Assembly: GCA_944321125.1 (NCBI GenBank)
Contig: CALUKD010000006.1
Location: 1-64,000, forward strand
Length of the DNA stretch: 64,000 nucleotides
Source of the DNA: Candidatus Butyricimonas faecavium
GTDB taxonomy: Bacteria; Bacteroidota; Bacteroidia; Bacteroidales; Marinifilaceae
Direction: 5' to 3'
Shown in pieces: positions 53,960 through 62,560 of this stretch. The notes under the pieces were generated by a model. That model did no database searches. It saw nothing but the letters and a program-made list of their open reading frames with translations, and had not been told where the DNA came from. The first letter of the stretch is position 1. Each line of letters opens with the position of its first letter. Both the position numbers and the translations under genes were made by a program.

Positions 53960-55274
53960 ATTGTACTAATAATTTATCTAATATTTGTTCTGTAATAGGA
54001 TCAGAAGGGCGGGGGGCGTTCATGTCATACACATTCCCGGTTTTATCTAAAATAATGAAACGGGGAATAGCATTGATCATGAACCAATCGGAGAATTCGG
54101 AATGTGTGGGAAGTTTTTCGATCAACTGTACACCGCTGAGTTTGCGTTTCTGAATCATACTTTTCCATTTATCTCGGTTACTGTCCCTTGATATGCTGAC
54201 AAAAATGATATCTTTCCCTTTGTACTTATGTTCTAATTGCTGTAAAGCGGGGATTTGCAAATTGCAGGGGCCGCACCAGGTTGCCCAACAATCAATGTAA
54301 ACGTATTTTCCCTTGAACGAGGAGAGAGCCACTTCCTTGTCGTTCACATCGAGAAAGGTAAATTCTGGAAGAGCTTGCCCTTTAGCTATACGGTTGTATT
54401 TACCATACAATTCTTCGATCGATTGTATTACTTGATGAGAACGTGCTTTAGTGCGGAATATTTCCATAAACCCGTCTATTGACTCCGTTCCGCATTTTTC
54501 CATATATTTTGACAATACGGAATTCAACACGAAATCAATCACGGTGGTGTCCTTCAGGTGTTGATCTATATAATCCAATTGGCCTGCAGTATAACTATAA
54601 GGGGTATTTTTACCAGACTCTCCACCGATGGCATAAAGGGCATCTAACAAGAATGCTTGGTAATCTTCGGTGATAAGGAGTTCCGGATTCTCTGCCAGTT
54701 GGTCTTTCAAGAAAGAGTACAACCCGTTGCCCCAGCCGTTATAACGGGAGAAAGAACGCAAAATACTGTAACGTTGTCGCTCGCTTTCAAGGCGTTTGAA
54801 TTCGGGGGATAAGTCAAGAGACTGTAAAACAACCTTCCGCTGATTGACAGTGTCGTTTAATTGCCGAATAATTTCTTCCTCGGTAGAATTTGCGTTCAAA
54901 GATATTATAGGTAAACGTGATTGTTGCTCCATATAGTTATTTTCAGGAGCCCCCTTTCCTTCGAAATTGTAGCGCGAAACATTGGGTTTGGTTGTGCGGT
55001 TAAAACGAATAGTCAAGTCTTTTCCTTGCTCTAGGAATATCATCTTCCTGGTGTTTCTGAATTGGAGTATGGCATAACCTGTTGGAATGTTGTCTAGTTT
55101 GAAACGCACTATGTTGGAGCTGTCACTGGACTCCTCGAAGAGTAAGTTCCCTATCTTTAACTTTGCTCCTGTCAATTGCATGTCCGGGGAGGTAAAAGTG
55201 ATGATGGTTTGGCGGGATTGGCATCCCGCCAGCATCATCAAAAACACAAACAAAAAAACTAATTTATTGATCAT
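53958..55274 (-). CDS. TlpA-like lipoprotein thiol-disulfide oxidoreductase
   Basis: The 438-residue lipoprotein (lipobox LAGC) carries an N-terminal domain of the DUF4369 type (about 25-130: TGAKLKIGNLLFEES, MIFLEQGKDLTI), a helical middle and a C-terminal thioredoxin domain with DCWATWCGPC (Cys334, Cys337) and AIPRFIILD (cis-Pro loop). It should act on disulfides outside the inner membrane. It is the last gene of the minus-strand protease operon, 8 bp after the S9 peptidase. Confidence 0.92.
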   Translation of the reverse strand: MINKLVFLFVFLMMLAGCQSRQTIITFTSPDMQLTGAKLKIGNLLFEESSDSSNIVRFKLDNIPTGYAILQFRNTRKMIFLEQGKDLTIRFNRTTKPNVSRYNFEGKGAPENNYMEQQSRLPIISLNANSTEEEIIRQLNDTVNQRKVVLQSLDLSPEFKRLESERQRYSILRSFSRYNGWGNGLYSFLKDQLAENPELLITEDYQAFLLDALYAIGGESGKNTPYSYTAGQLDYIDQHLKDTTVIDFVLNSVLSKYMEKCGTESIDGFMEIFRTKARSHQVIQSIEELYGKYNRIAKGQALPEFTFLDVNDKEVALSSFKGKYVYIDCWATWCGPCNLQIPALQQLEHKYKGKDIIFVSISRDSNRDKWKSMIQKRKLSGVQLIEKLPTHSEFSDWFMINAIPRFIILDKTGNVYDMNAPRPSDPITEQILDKLLVQ

Positions 55275-55282
55275 GATTATTT

Positions 55283-57619
55283 TTATTTTAATTGATTAAA
55301 CTCATCCATATCAGAAAAACTCTCGGCAGTATAATCCCCCAAGAGGTGTTTGGCAAAGTGGAACCACAATTTGCGGCGCATGAATACATCGGCTGCGCCT
55401 TTGTACATGTGATTTTGTCCTGGCAAGACATACATTTCGAAATGTTTGCCGGCTTTCAGCAGGGCGTCTACCATCCGATAAGTGTGTGCGGGGTGAACGT
55501 TGTTGTCAACTTCCCCGGTAACGATCAGTAAGTGACCTTTCAAGTTTTTAGCCAACTCCATATTTGTTGGTATTTTTGAGGTGAAAGTTACTGTGGAATC
55601 CTTGCCTTTCTTCACTTCTTCGTGAACACCGTGAAAAGTCTCGCCCCAAGCTTGGTTGTAAATGTTGTTATCATGGTTACCAGAGGTGGCTACAGCGGCT
55701 TTGTAGAAGTCCGGGTAGGTACACAGTGCTGCTACCGACATAAAAGCTCCCCCGGAATGTCCGAAGATTCCGACCCGATTGATATCCACAAACGGGTGGC
55801 GGTCTGCTAGTTGTTCTAATGCGAATTTGTTATCGGCAAGCGGGTAGTCTCGTAGGTTGCCATAGCCGAAAGTATGGTATGCCCGCCCGCGAAGAGGAGT
55901 TCCTCCTCGATGCCCGATGTTGACCACAATAAATCCCACTTGCGCCAGAGCGCAATTATCATTGCCTGTAATAGAAAAGTCAACTGGTAAGGCGTCTTGT
56001 GTGGGGCCCGGATAGACATAGGATATGATCGGATAATGACGGGTAGAATCGAAATCAAAAGGTTTCCACATCACACCATAAAGATCAGTTACACCGTCTG
56101 CAGCCTTAACCGTGAAACGTTCGGGCATTTTCCATCCCATAGCATAGAGAGCGGTCAGATCGGCTTGAGCCAATTCGCAAACCAGTTTCCCGTTTTTATT
56201 GCGAAGCACGGAACGAGGTGCCAAATCGACACGAGAATAAGTGTCAATAAAGTAGTTGCCGGAAGGGAACATTGTTACCTTATGGTTGGCATCTTCGGGT
56301 GTCAGAAGTTTTACCGTTCCATTCCCATCGAGGCTTGCCTTATACAAATGGGCGTAGTAGGGATGACGGTTTTCTTCCCGTCCGTATCCTTGCAGATAAA
56401 GCTCTCGCTTGATAGTATCGATTCGAACGATCTCTCCAGCCGTCCAAGACCCGGAAGTCACGGCACTGCGGAAGATTCCATCAGCAGAATACAAGTAATA
56501 ATGCCCCCATCCCGTGCGTTCTGACCGCCAAAGAAATTCTTGGTCATTATTAATGAAAGCGATGGTTTGCATCCGATCGTTGAAATAAGGTTTACACGTT
56601 TCATTTAATATCACCGAAACTTCACCCGTACGAGTATCCACTTTACAGATATCCAGCTCATCACACGTTCGGCGCATGCGTTGAATATAGAGGTAACGAT
56701 TGTCGGCGGACACGTGGAGTAACGTTACCTTCTGATCGTGCCATTTATCCAGATTCACCTTGGTGACAGTACGAGTTTCTGCGTCAAGCAAAGACAATTC
56801 GTAATGCAACACAGCTTTATCTCCGGGCATCATATATTTGGAAGAGCCGAAGGAATTATTGGTCAATCTCGGGCGACCGGAAAGTGTTTCGACCACAGGA
56901 AGTGTACCGATTCCGCGTTTATCCATCCGTAATACATACAAACGGTTTTGCCCTTTTATCCATCGAGCCTTGGTTGTGAATACCCTTGTGTTCTCCCCTT
57001 CGTCATCATCGGAATATGAGAAGTCTCGACACCCGTCATCTGTCAATTGTACGGCTAGCGAATCCGGCTCATCGCTTTTTCTCAGCCAAATGTTATGATT
57101 CTTGGAAAATACGACCAATGACTTATCCGGAGATAATGAATAGAGGATGGAAGTTCGATTATTCGCCTTCTTAAGGGGATCTGTTGTATTTTGCTCCTCT
57201 TTGGGTACAATACGACATTTACCACTCGATAAATTGTATTCCAAATTTTTTCCATCCACTTGAAAACGAAAATTCTTTCCGTCTTTGGTAAAATTTGGGA
57301 TTATATTTAAATCCTTGTTGTTATAGGGTTTAAAGGTAATTTCACTGAGTTGTTCAGCCAGTTTTACAGGATCAAACAATAAACATTGTTTACCGCTTTT
57401 CGGGTCTACAAAATAATAGTTTTTTCCCTTGCTCGTTTTGTAAGTATACCAAAATTTGTCACTCTCTTTTAAGAAAGAAGGTTTCACGTCACGGGAAAAT
57501 ATGACACTTCCCATTTTGGTGATAAAGAATTTATCGGCAAGTTTATAGTTCGCTTTTTGTTGCCCGGAAAGCGGTGACACAAGGATGAATAGAATGATCC
57601 CTAAGAATATTTTTTTCAT
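55283..57619 (-). CDS. S9 prolyl-oligopeptidase family peptidase (DPP IV-like)
   Basis: The 778-residue exported serine peptidase has a signal peptide (about 1-19), an N-terminal beta-propeller (about 50-480, repeated WLRKSDEP, LYVLRMDKRG, YLYIQRMRR-type blades) and a C-terminal alpha/beta-hydrolase domain. The catalytic triad is Ser622 (GHSGG), Asp705 (GEVDNNVH) and His737 (GQNHMY). DPP IV-type enzymes release dipeptides from oligopeptides in the periplasm. In this operon it would finish the digestion of peptides produced by the zinc proteases. Gap to both neighbours is 8-9 bp. Confidence 0.95.
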   Translation of the reverse strand: MKKIFLGIILFILVSPLSGQQKANYKLADKFFITKMGSVIFSRDVKPSFLKESDKFWYTYKTSKGKNYYFVDPKSGKQCLLFDPVKLAEQLSEITFKPYNNKDLNIIPNFTKDGKNFRFQVDGKNLEYNLSSGKCRIVPKEEQNTTDPLKKANNRTSILYSLSPDKSLVVFSKNHNIWLRKSDEPDSLAVQLTDDGCRDFSYSDDDEGENTRVFTTKARWIKGQNRLYVLRMDKRGIGTLPVVETLSGRPRLTNNSFGSSKYMMPGDKAVLHYELSLLDAETRTVTKVNLDKWHDQKVTLLHVSADNRYLYIQRMRRTCDELDICKVDTRTGEVSVILNETCKPYFNDRMQTIAFINNDQEFLWRSERTGWGHYYLYSADGIFRSAVTSGSWTAGEIVRIDTIKRELYLQGYGREENRHPYYAHLYKASLDGNGTVKLLTPEDANHKVTMFPSGNYFIDTYSRVDLAPRSVLRNKNGKLVCELAQADLTALYAMGWKMPERFTVKAADGVTDLYGVMWKPFDFDSTRHYPIISYVYPGPTQDALPVDFSITGNDNCALAQVGFIVVNIGHRGGTPLRGRAYHTFGYGNLRDYPLADNKFALEQLADRHPFVDINRVGIFGHSGGAFMSVAALCTYPDFYKAAVATSGNHDNNIYNQAWGETFHGVHEEVKKGKDSTVTFTSKIPTNMELAKNLKGHLLIVTGEVDNNVHPAHTYRMVDALLKAGKHFEMYVLPGQNHMYKGAADVFMRRKLWFHFAKHLLGDYTAESFSDMDEFNQLK

Positions 57620-57628
57620 ACGTGTTTT

Positions 57629-58792
57629 TTAATATTGATACCCCCTGACAGGAATACTTTTTCTTTTACTTTTGAACATAGGATGTTTGGAGGTCAGCAA
57701 GTCTTTCCGTACTTCTTCGCATTCCTGTTTGAATTCCGCATCATTTCTTAATTCCAAAGCTCGATCGAGCCAAGAAGCCATTTTTTTGCGCAGGGCTTCG
57801 TTACGCATCATCCGTTCGCCAAGAGCTGCCCAGTTACAAAGCTTACGTGCGTCGGCTTTTTTTAGGTTTTTCTCGCCTAAAGTATAGGCCTGAGCATACT
57901 CTTTATTCCAGAGGTGGAGTATAAAGAGTATTTCATCCCGTAGTCCCTTGTAATCAGGAATTTTACGAGCTTTCATCAAGCGAACGTGTGCATTGAATTT
58001 ATCTTTATTCAATACTTTAATATCTTTTTCGCCTGCGTCACACAAGGAAAACGCCATGGGTATTCCAGCATACAGGTTTCGGATTTTCTGATTGACAGAT
58101 TCTTTGCCATGCAATTTATACAATTTTTCCCGTTCCGAAGCCAAATAGGTTGCTAACGTGTTGTCGAGTTCACTGCCACAAGCTACGTAGATTTTCCAGT
58201 AGTCAGCGTCATCCAAAATCTGCCCCCCTTGCTCGTTGGAGAGTTTGTCGAGGCACTGTTCTATTTTATCTGCTTGGTGCATGTCCAGTAACCCGTTCAA
58301 ATAATTTTTCAAAAATCGTTCGTCCCGTTCTCCGGCAAGGAAACGTTCTTCGTCTCCCACCCGGGAACCGTTCAAGGCTTCTTGCCCCAAGGCGATAAAT
58401 GCCTCGGCCTCTTTAAATCCGCTGGCAGAATGCACAACAAATCCTTTATCGTTGATAAACAGCCATGTAGGGTAAGAAACCACATTGTAGCGCTTGCATA
58501 ACCCGATGCCCTCACCCTCTTCCATGTTACGTTTCAAGTTGATAAAGTGCTTGTTGTAGAAATCCCCGACTTCTTTCAAGGGAAATATGAGTCGTACCAT
58601 TTGGGCGCAAGGTCCACACCAGGAACCGTAGCCATCCATGAAGATGAGCTTGTTTTCTTTTTTTGCCAGTTGAAGGGCCTCTTTGAAGGTCCCTTCAAAA
58701 AAATGTATTCCAATGGAATCCCGATCCTGCGCTCTTGCCACTCCCGTGCAAGAAAGCAGAAATATCAATCCTAGTATAATTTTGTTCTTCAT
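57629..58792 (-). CDS. Exported thioredoxin-fold protein with long C-terminal helical domain
   Basis: The 387-residue protein has a signal peptide (about 1-22, ending ARAQ), then a thioredoxin domain with the active site GSWCGPC (Cys59, Cys62), VVSYPTWLFIND as the cis-Pro region, and a 230-residue mostly helical tail (LDMHQADKIEQCLDKL and others). It looks similar in layout to the CSPC protein of the ECF-SusCD cassette at 41.6 kb. It lies 3 bp before the S9 side of the operon (gap 9) and 3 bp after the upstream TlpA gene, so it is co-translated. Confidence 0.88.
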   Translation of the reverse strand: MKNKIILGLIFLLSCTGVARAQDRDSIGIHFFEGTFKEALQLAKKENKLIFMDGYGSWCGPCAQMVRLIFPLKEVGDFYNKHFINLKRNMEEGEGIGLCKRYNVVSYPTWLFINDKGFVVHSASGFKEAEAFIALGQEALNGSRVGDEERFLAGERDERFLKNYLNGLLDMHQADKIEQCLDKLSNEQGGQILDDADYWKIYVACGSELDNTLATYLASEREKLYKLHGKESVNQKIRNLYAGIPMAFSLCDAGEKDIKVLNKDKFNAHVRLMKARKIPDYKGLRDEILFILHLWNKEYAQAYTLGEKNLKKADARKLCNWAALGERMMRNEALRKKMASWLDRALELRNDAEFKQECEEVRKDLLTSKHPMFKSKRKSIPVRGYQY

Positions 58793-58795
58793 TTG

Positions 58796-60136
58796 TTATT
58801 GTAATAAAGATTTGAGTTTTTTTAATGTTTCAGGTTTGGAAGGTGCGGACATATTGGCCGTCACAATCTTTCCTTCCTTATCCAACAGGACAAAACGGGG
58901 CACGGACATTGAGGCTGGCATAAAATTCTTTAACCATTCCCAATTCTCTCCCAGATGCAATTGGATTCCGCCCAATCCCATTTTTTCGATTGTCTGCTTC
59001 CACAACTTAATATCTTTATTCTTATCGATGGAAAGACTTACGAACAAAATATCTTTTCCCTCGAAATGCTTTTCCAATTTTAACAAACTAGGCATCTCCC
59101 CTTTACAAGGTCCGCACCAGGTTGCCCATATATCCAAATACACGAACTTTCCCTTTAGGTCTGTTAAAGTCACCGTTTCACCTTTGTTGTTTTGAAAACT
59201 GAAATCTGGACAGGGTTGTCCCGGAGCTATTTTCTCCGCTTTCTTGCAAGCCTCGGTAAACGATGCCAGTCTTTCCGGATCTTTCACGTACTGGCGATAC
59301 AGGTTATTATATTTTTCTATTCCATGAGCCCCGAAATGGAAAAGAGTAATATCTACTAGATAAGACAACACAGCAGGATCTTTCATATTTTCAAAAATGC
59401 ATTCCAATCTCCGGTCTGCCAACTCCGTTCCCTCGAACAATTGTGTACTCTTACTTGTCATCCGTACCAACAGCCGAATATACTGGTCCAAGAATTCACG
59501 ATAAGCCGGAATAACCATAAAAGTAGAATCATCAATCATCCTTTCACGCAACGTTTGCAAATAAAGCGTCGTATCTTTCGTGTATACGCGTAATAATTGC
59601 AATAACGAATTCGTCAACAAACGTTTGTTTTCCAATTGCTTGAAATTCGTTGAAAAGGTCGTTCCATCCAATTTTTGTCGATTAACCATCAAAATAGAAT
59701 CGGATGTATTAACATATGTTTGTATTCCTTTGTTAGCAACATTGGGCACTATTCTATTATAAAAATTCCCTTGATTCAAGAACTCCGCTTCTTTTGCCAA
59801 TGCTCCGCTATACTTGATTTCCTTCTCTCCCGATTTCATACTATAGGAGAGTTTCAAATCTTTGCCGGGTTCAAAAAAAACTAATTTCGATTCATATTTT
59901 CGCGTACTTACGGTAGCGTAAACTGGAGATTTGATATCCAACTCGATACTTCCCTGACCGGTCACGGAATCTATCGTCACCGATCGGTTCTTCAAACCGA
60001 TTGTCACACGGGGAGCAGTACCATCGTAATCCTGAATGTCAAAAGACAACGTGGAAGTTTGTTTTCTCTTGCATCCGTAGAGTGCAAGAGAAAAGCAACA
60101 AATCCATAACATGTATTTCAATATTTTCATTTTCAT
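58796..60136 (-). CDS. TlpA-like lipoprotein thiol-disulfide oxidoreductase
   Basis: The 446-residue lipoprotein (lipobox ALYGC) has an N-terminal DUF4369-like domain (about 25-125: VTIGLKNRSVTIDS, LVFFEPGKDLKLSYS), a helical middle and a C-terminal thioredoxin domain with DIWATWCGPC (Cys341, Cys344) and MSVPRFVLLD. Gap to the metalloprotease-like gene upstream is 4 bp. It is the second of three thioredoxin-fold proteins in this operon, which suggests the peptides handled here carry disulfides. Confidence 0.92.
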   Translation of the reverse strand: MKMKILKYMLWICCFSLALYGCKRKQTSTLSFDIQDYDGTAPRVTIGLKNRSVTIDSVTGQGSIELDIKSPVYATVSTRKYESKLVFFEPGKDLKLSYSMKSGEKEIKYSGALAKEAEFLNQGNFYNRIVPNVANKGIQTYVNTSDSILMVNRQKLDGTTFSTNFKQLENKRLLTNSLLQLLRVYTKDTTLYLQTLRERMIDDSTFMVIPAYREFLDQYIRLLVRMTSKSTQLFEGTELADRRLECIFENMKDPAVLSYLVDITLFHFGAHGIEKYNNLYRQYVKDPERLASFTEACKKAEKIAPGQPCPDFSFQNNKGETVTLTDLKGKFVYLDIWATWCGPCKGEMPSLLKLEKHFEGKDILFVSLSIDKNKDIKLWKQTIEKMGLGGIQLHLGENWEWLKNFMPASMSVPRFVLLDKEGKIVTANMSAPSKPETLKKLKSLLQ

Positions 60137-60140
60137 TATA

Positions 60141-62543
60141 TTATTTCTTTACCGCATTTTTTGCAGCACTTTCAACCATATTCCACTTCACTTTCATAAG
60201 TACGCCCAACTCTTTATAGTACTGACGGCTCCTCAAGTCCGAGTGTGTACGTCCCAACCCTTCGAATTTTTTGGTCATGAACGCCGCACGGTCTTGCATA
60301 TAGAAGCAAAGTTGATCCATTCTTCCGGTCACGTTTAATTTCAAACATGCCGTCAAAAACTCTTTCACAAAATTGTGTTGCAATCTAGCACGATAAAGAT
60401 CAATAGGTTTCGATGTGCTGTAATTCAGAAATACACCGTTATCGATCAATGTGAATAAGTCATTCAACGTGTACGCCTTATCGCCTACTTTCTCTTGAGC
60501 CTCTATAAGACGCATCAAACGAGTGTATTCCAACATATATTTGGCAACAGGCATGATCAACTGATTCATCCCGAGTGCAACATTAGTTCCATGCACTTTC
60601 TCCACGTCCGGCGTATCCAACCAAATTGGCATATCCGAAAATATATATTTGGTAATAAACTGCTCCATCTCTTTCTTCTGACTCTTGGGCAGATAATGTA
60701 CACGTTCTTCGTTGTATCCGGCAAGAACTGGTTCTTGCCAATTGTTTTCGAGATAATCCAACGCCACTTTCACGTACTCTCCGTAACATGCTCTAAATGC
60801 ACTAACTAATTCCGTGTAACGCACCCAATTATCTTTTGTGTCCAGTTGATTGGCGATTTCTTCAACCTGAGATGAAAGCCGTTTCAAATTTTCAAGTCCT
60901 AATAAAGCTGTCTGTAATTTATCTTGTCCCAGATCATTCTGATTTACCCGATAGCCGAAACTTTTGGCTGGCACATAATATAATGCCGGATTATTTTTTG
61001 CCTTTTCTGCGATAGTCTTTAAAGCTGCATGCTCGGTAGCAGTAGCCATCCCGGGGAACTGGCGGTATCCCCATTCGATAGCCCAACGATCATATTCCGA
61101 AGCCTTTGAAAAAAGTTCTCGTAAACTTATCCCGTCACCGGGTTGTGCCGCAAAATTGAAAATACATCCATCTGTCACGGAAGCTGAAATCCCATGCTTG
61201 CGAACCCAAGCGGTATCACGCAATTGTTGTGTTGTGTAAGCCATACTTCCAGCTAAATTGGGAAGTAACCCCAACACCTGTCCTAGCGTGTTGGAAGTAC
61301 AATAACGGAAATATTCGGTATACAACACGGATAATGAGTCGGTAAACACTTTCGGTTCGTATCCACCCAATTGCATGGTGTAGATATCCTTGTTATCATT
61401 CCAATTTTGACAGGATAAACCGACACTTGCACTCAATATTTCACCGGTTCTCGAATCACTGATAATCGTCTGTTGCGGTGTTCCCAAAACGTACGTGTAC
61501 ACGATCTGGTGATAAGCAATTCTTACCTCCGGTTCCCCAACCTGTACTTGCAACACGTTCTTGAATCCGGCTGCTTCAAAGCAACGATTCCATTCCTCTA
61601 TTCCCCGGATAACGTTGGTACGTAAAGCAGGACTGAACGTTTTATCAAAATAGACACGAATCGGATGAACCGGTTCCACCAGTACTCCCCGTTTGTATTT
61701 CTTAACATCCTCAGTTTTTATTTGTAAATTCCAACGTTTTACGATAGTTTGTTTCTTCACTCCATTAGGATTTTTGTCATAATCATTGTAAGAGATCACA
61801 TCGTATCCGATTCGTGGATCCGCATTACGTTCTGCGATCGTGCGATCCGGTAACTGTTGCAGACTCCATTCGATCCATGCTGCATAATGTGTATCCCTTC
61901 CAGGCATCCCGAATATTCCGGGCGTAAAGGTAGATTGGGCGCGCAATGACATAAATTTCACACCATCGTTAATCATTTGCACGCTATCTAGGAAAGAACG
62001 ATCTGTAGCGGGTGAATTTATGGTTGACTGATTCGGGAAAGAGAACAATTTTCCAGAAGCGTTCACATCCGATGTGATATCAATGATATATCCTTGCTTG
62101 TTTTTTCCATATGCGACAATAGGGTAAGAAAACAATACCGGCTTCAACGAAGCGGCAGCTACGGCTGCTGCCATGTCTCCACTGGCACGATCGGAACAAA
62201 TCTGTTGTTTCACTTCGAGTTGATCCCCTTTCGGTCCAACATTGAACACCAACACGCTGGTAATAGAAGAAACGACTCCCGCATTCTGCCCTTTCGTCAA
62301 CACGCCACTCACCAACAAATCTTTACCGATAGAAGCCAGCGGAATCTCCAGATAACATTTTTTGGCATCCCTGTACACGGGAAAGGTTCCCTCCACTTTC
62401 TTTATATCCTTCTTGAAAAACGCCTCGTAAGTCTTCGGGGACTTTTTCATCCCTTCCGGCTTTTTCTCTTGTGCTACAGAGAAAAATGGCATACAAACCG
62501 CCAGAAGTATGATAATATAATTAAATCTCTTCATGATTTTCAT
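60141..62543 (-). CDS. DUF5117-type zinc-protease homologue with all catalytic residues lost
   Basis: The 800-residue exported protein (signal about 1-24, ending SVAQ) is clearly homologous to the Bacteroidota DUF5117/DUF5118 zinc-dependent metalloproteases, including the neighbour at 62.6 kb: VVSSITSVLVFNVGPKG, NADPRIGYDVISYNDYDKN, FNFAAQPGDGIS, YDRWAIEWGYRQFPG. The zinc motif HExxHxxGxxH is replaced by NTLGQVLGLLP (residues 418-428), so three zinc histidines and the catalytic glutamate are gone while Gly425 remains. The Met-turn Met is also Thr (SVTD). There is no frameshift. It is a pseudoprotease, most likely retained for binding peptides or regulating its paralogue. Confidence 0.9.
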   Translation of the reverse strand: MKIMKRFNYIIILLAVCMPFFSVAQEKKPEGMKKSPKTYEAFFKKDIKKVEGTFPVYRDAKKCYLEIPLASIGKDLLVSGVLTKGQNAGVVSSITSVLVFNVGPKGDQLEVKQQICSDRASGDMAAAVAAASLKPVLFSYPIVAYGKNKQGYIIDITSDVNASGKLFSFPNQSTINSPATDRSFLDSVQMINDGVKFMSLRAQSTFTPGIFGMPGRDTHYAAWIEWSLQQLPDRTIAERNADPRIGYDVISYNDYDKNPNGVKKQTIVKRWNLQIKTEDVKKYKRGVLVEPVHPIRVYFDKTFSPALRTNVIRGIEEWNRCFEAAGFKNVLQVQVGEPEVRIAYHQIVYTYVLGTPQQTIISDSRTGEILSASVGLSCQNWNDNKDIYTMQLGGYEPKVFTDSLSVLYTEYFRYCTSNTLGQVLGLLPNLAGSMAYTTQQLRDTAWVRKHGISASVTDGCIFNFAAQPGDGISLRELFSKASEYDRWAIEWGYRQFPGMATATEHAALKTIAEKAKNNPALYYVPAKSFGYRVNQNDLGQDKLQTALLGLENLKRLSSQVEEIANQLDTKDNWVRYTELVSAFRACYGEYVKVALDYLENNWQEPVLAGYNEERVHYLPKSQKKEMEQFITKYIFSDMPIWLDTPDVEKVHGTNVALGMNQLIMPVAKYMLEYTRLMRLIEAQEKVGDKAYTLNDLFTLIDNGVFLNYSTSKPIDLYRARLQHNFVKEFLTACLKLNVTGRMDQLCFYMQDRAAFMTKKFEGLGRTHSDLRSRQYYKELGVLMKVKWNMVESAAKNAVKK

Positions 62544-62560
62544 TCTTAACTTTCACGATA

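Noticed and set aside
61260-61292. Pseudogene status for the 800-residue metalloprotease homologue
   Set aside because: No stop or frameshift is present, and signal peptide and tight operon spacing are kept; listed as an intact pseudoenzyme instead.
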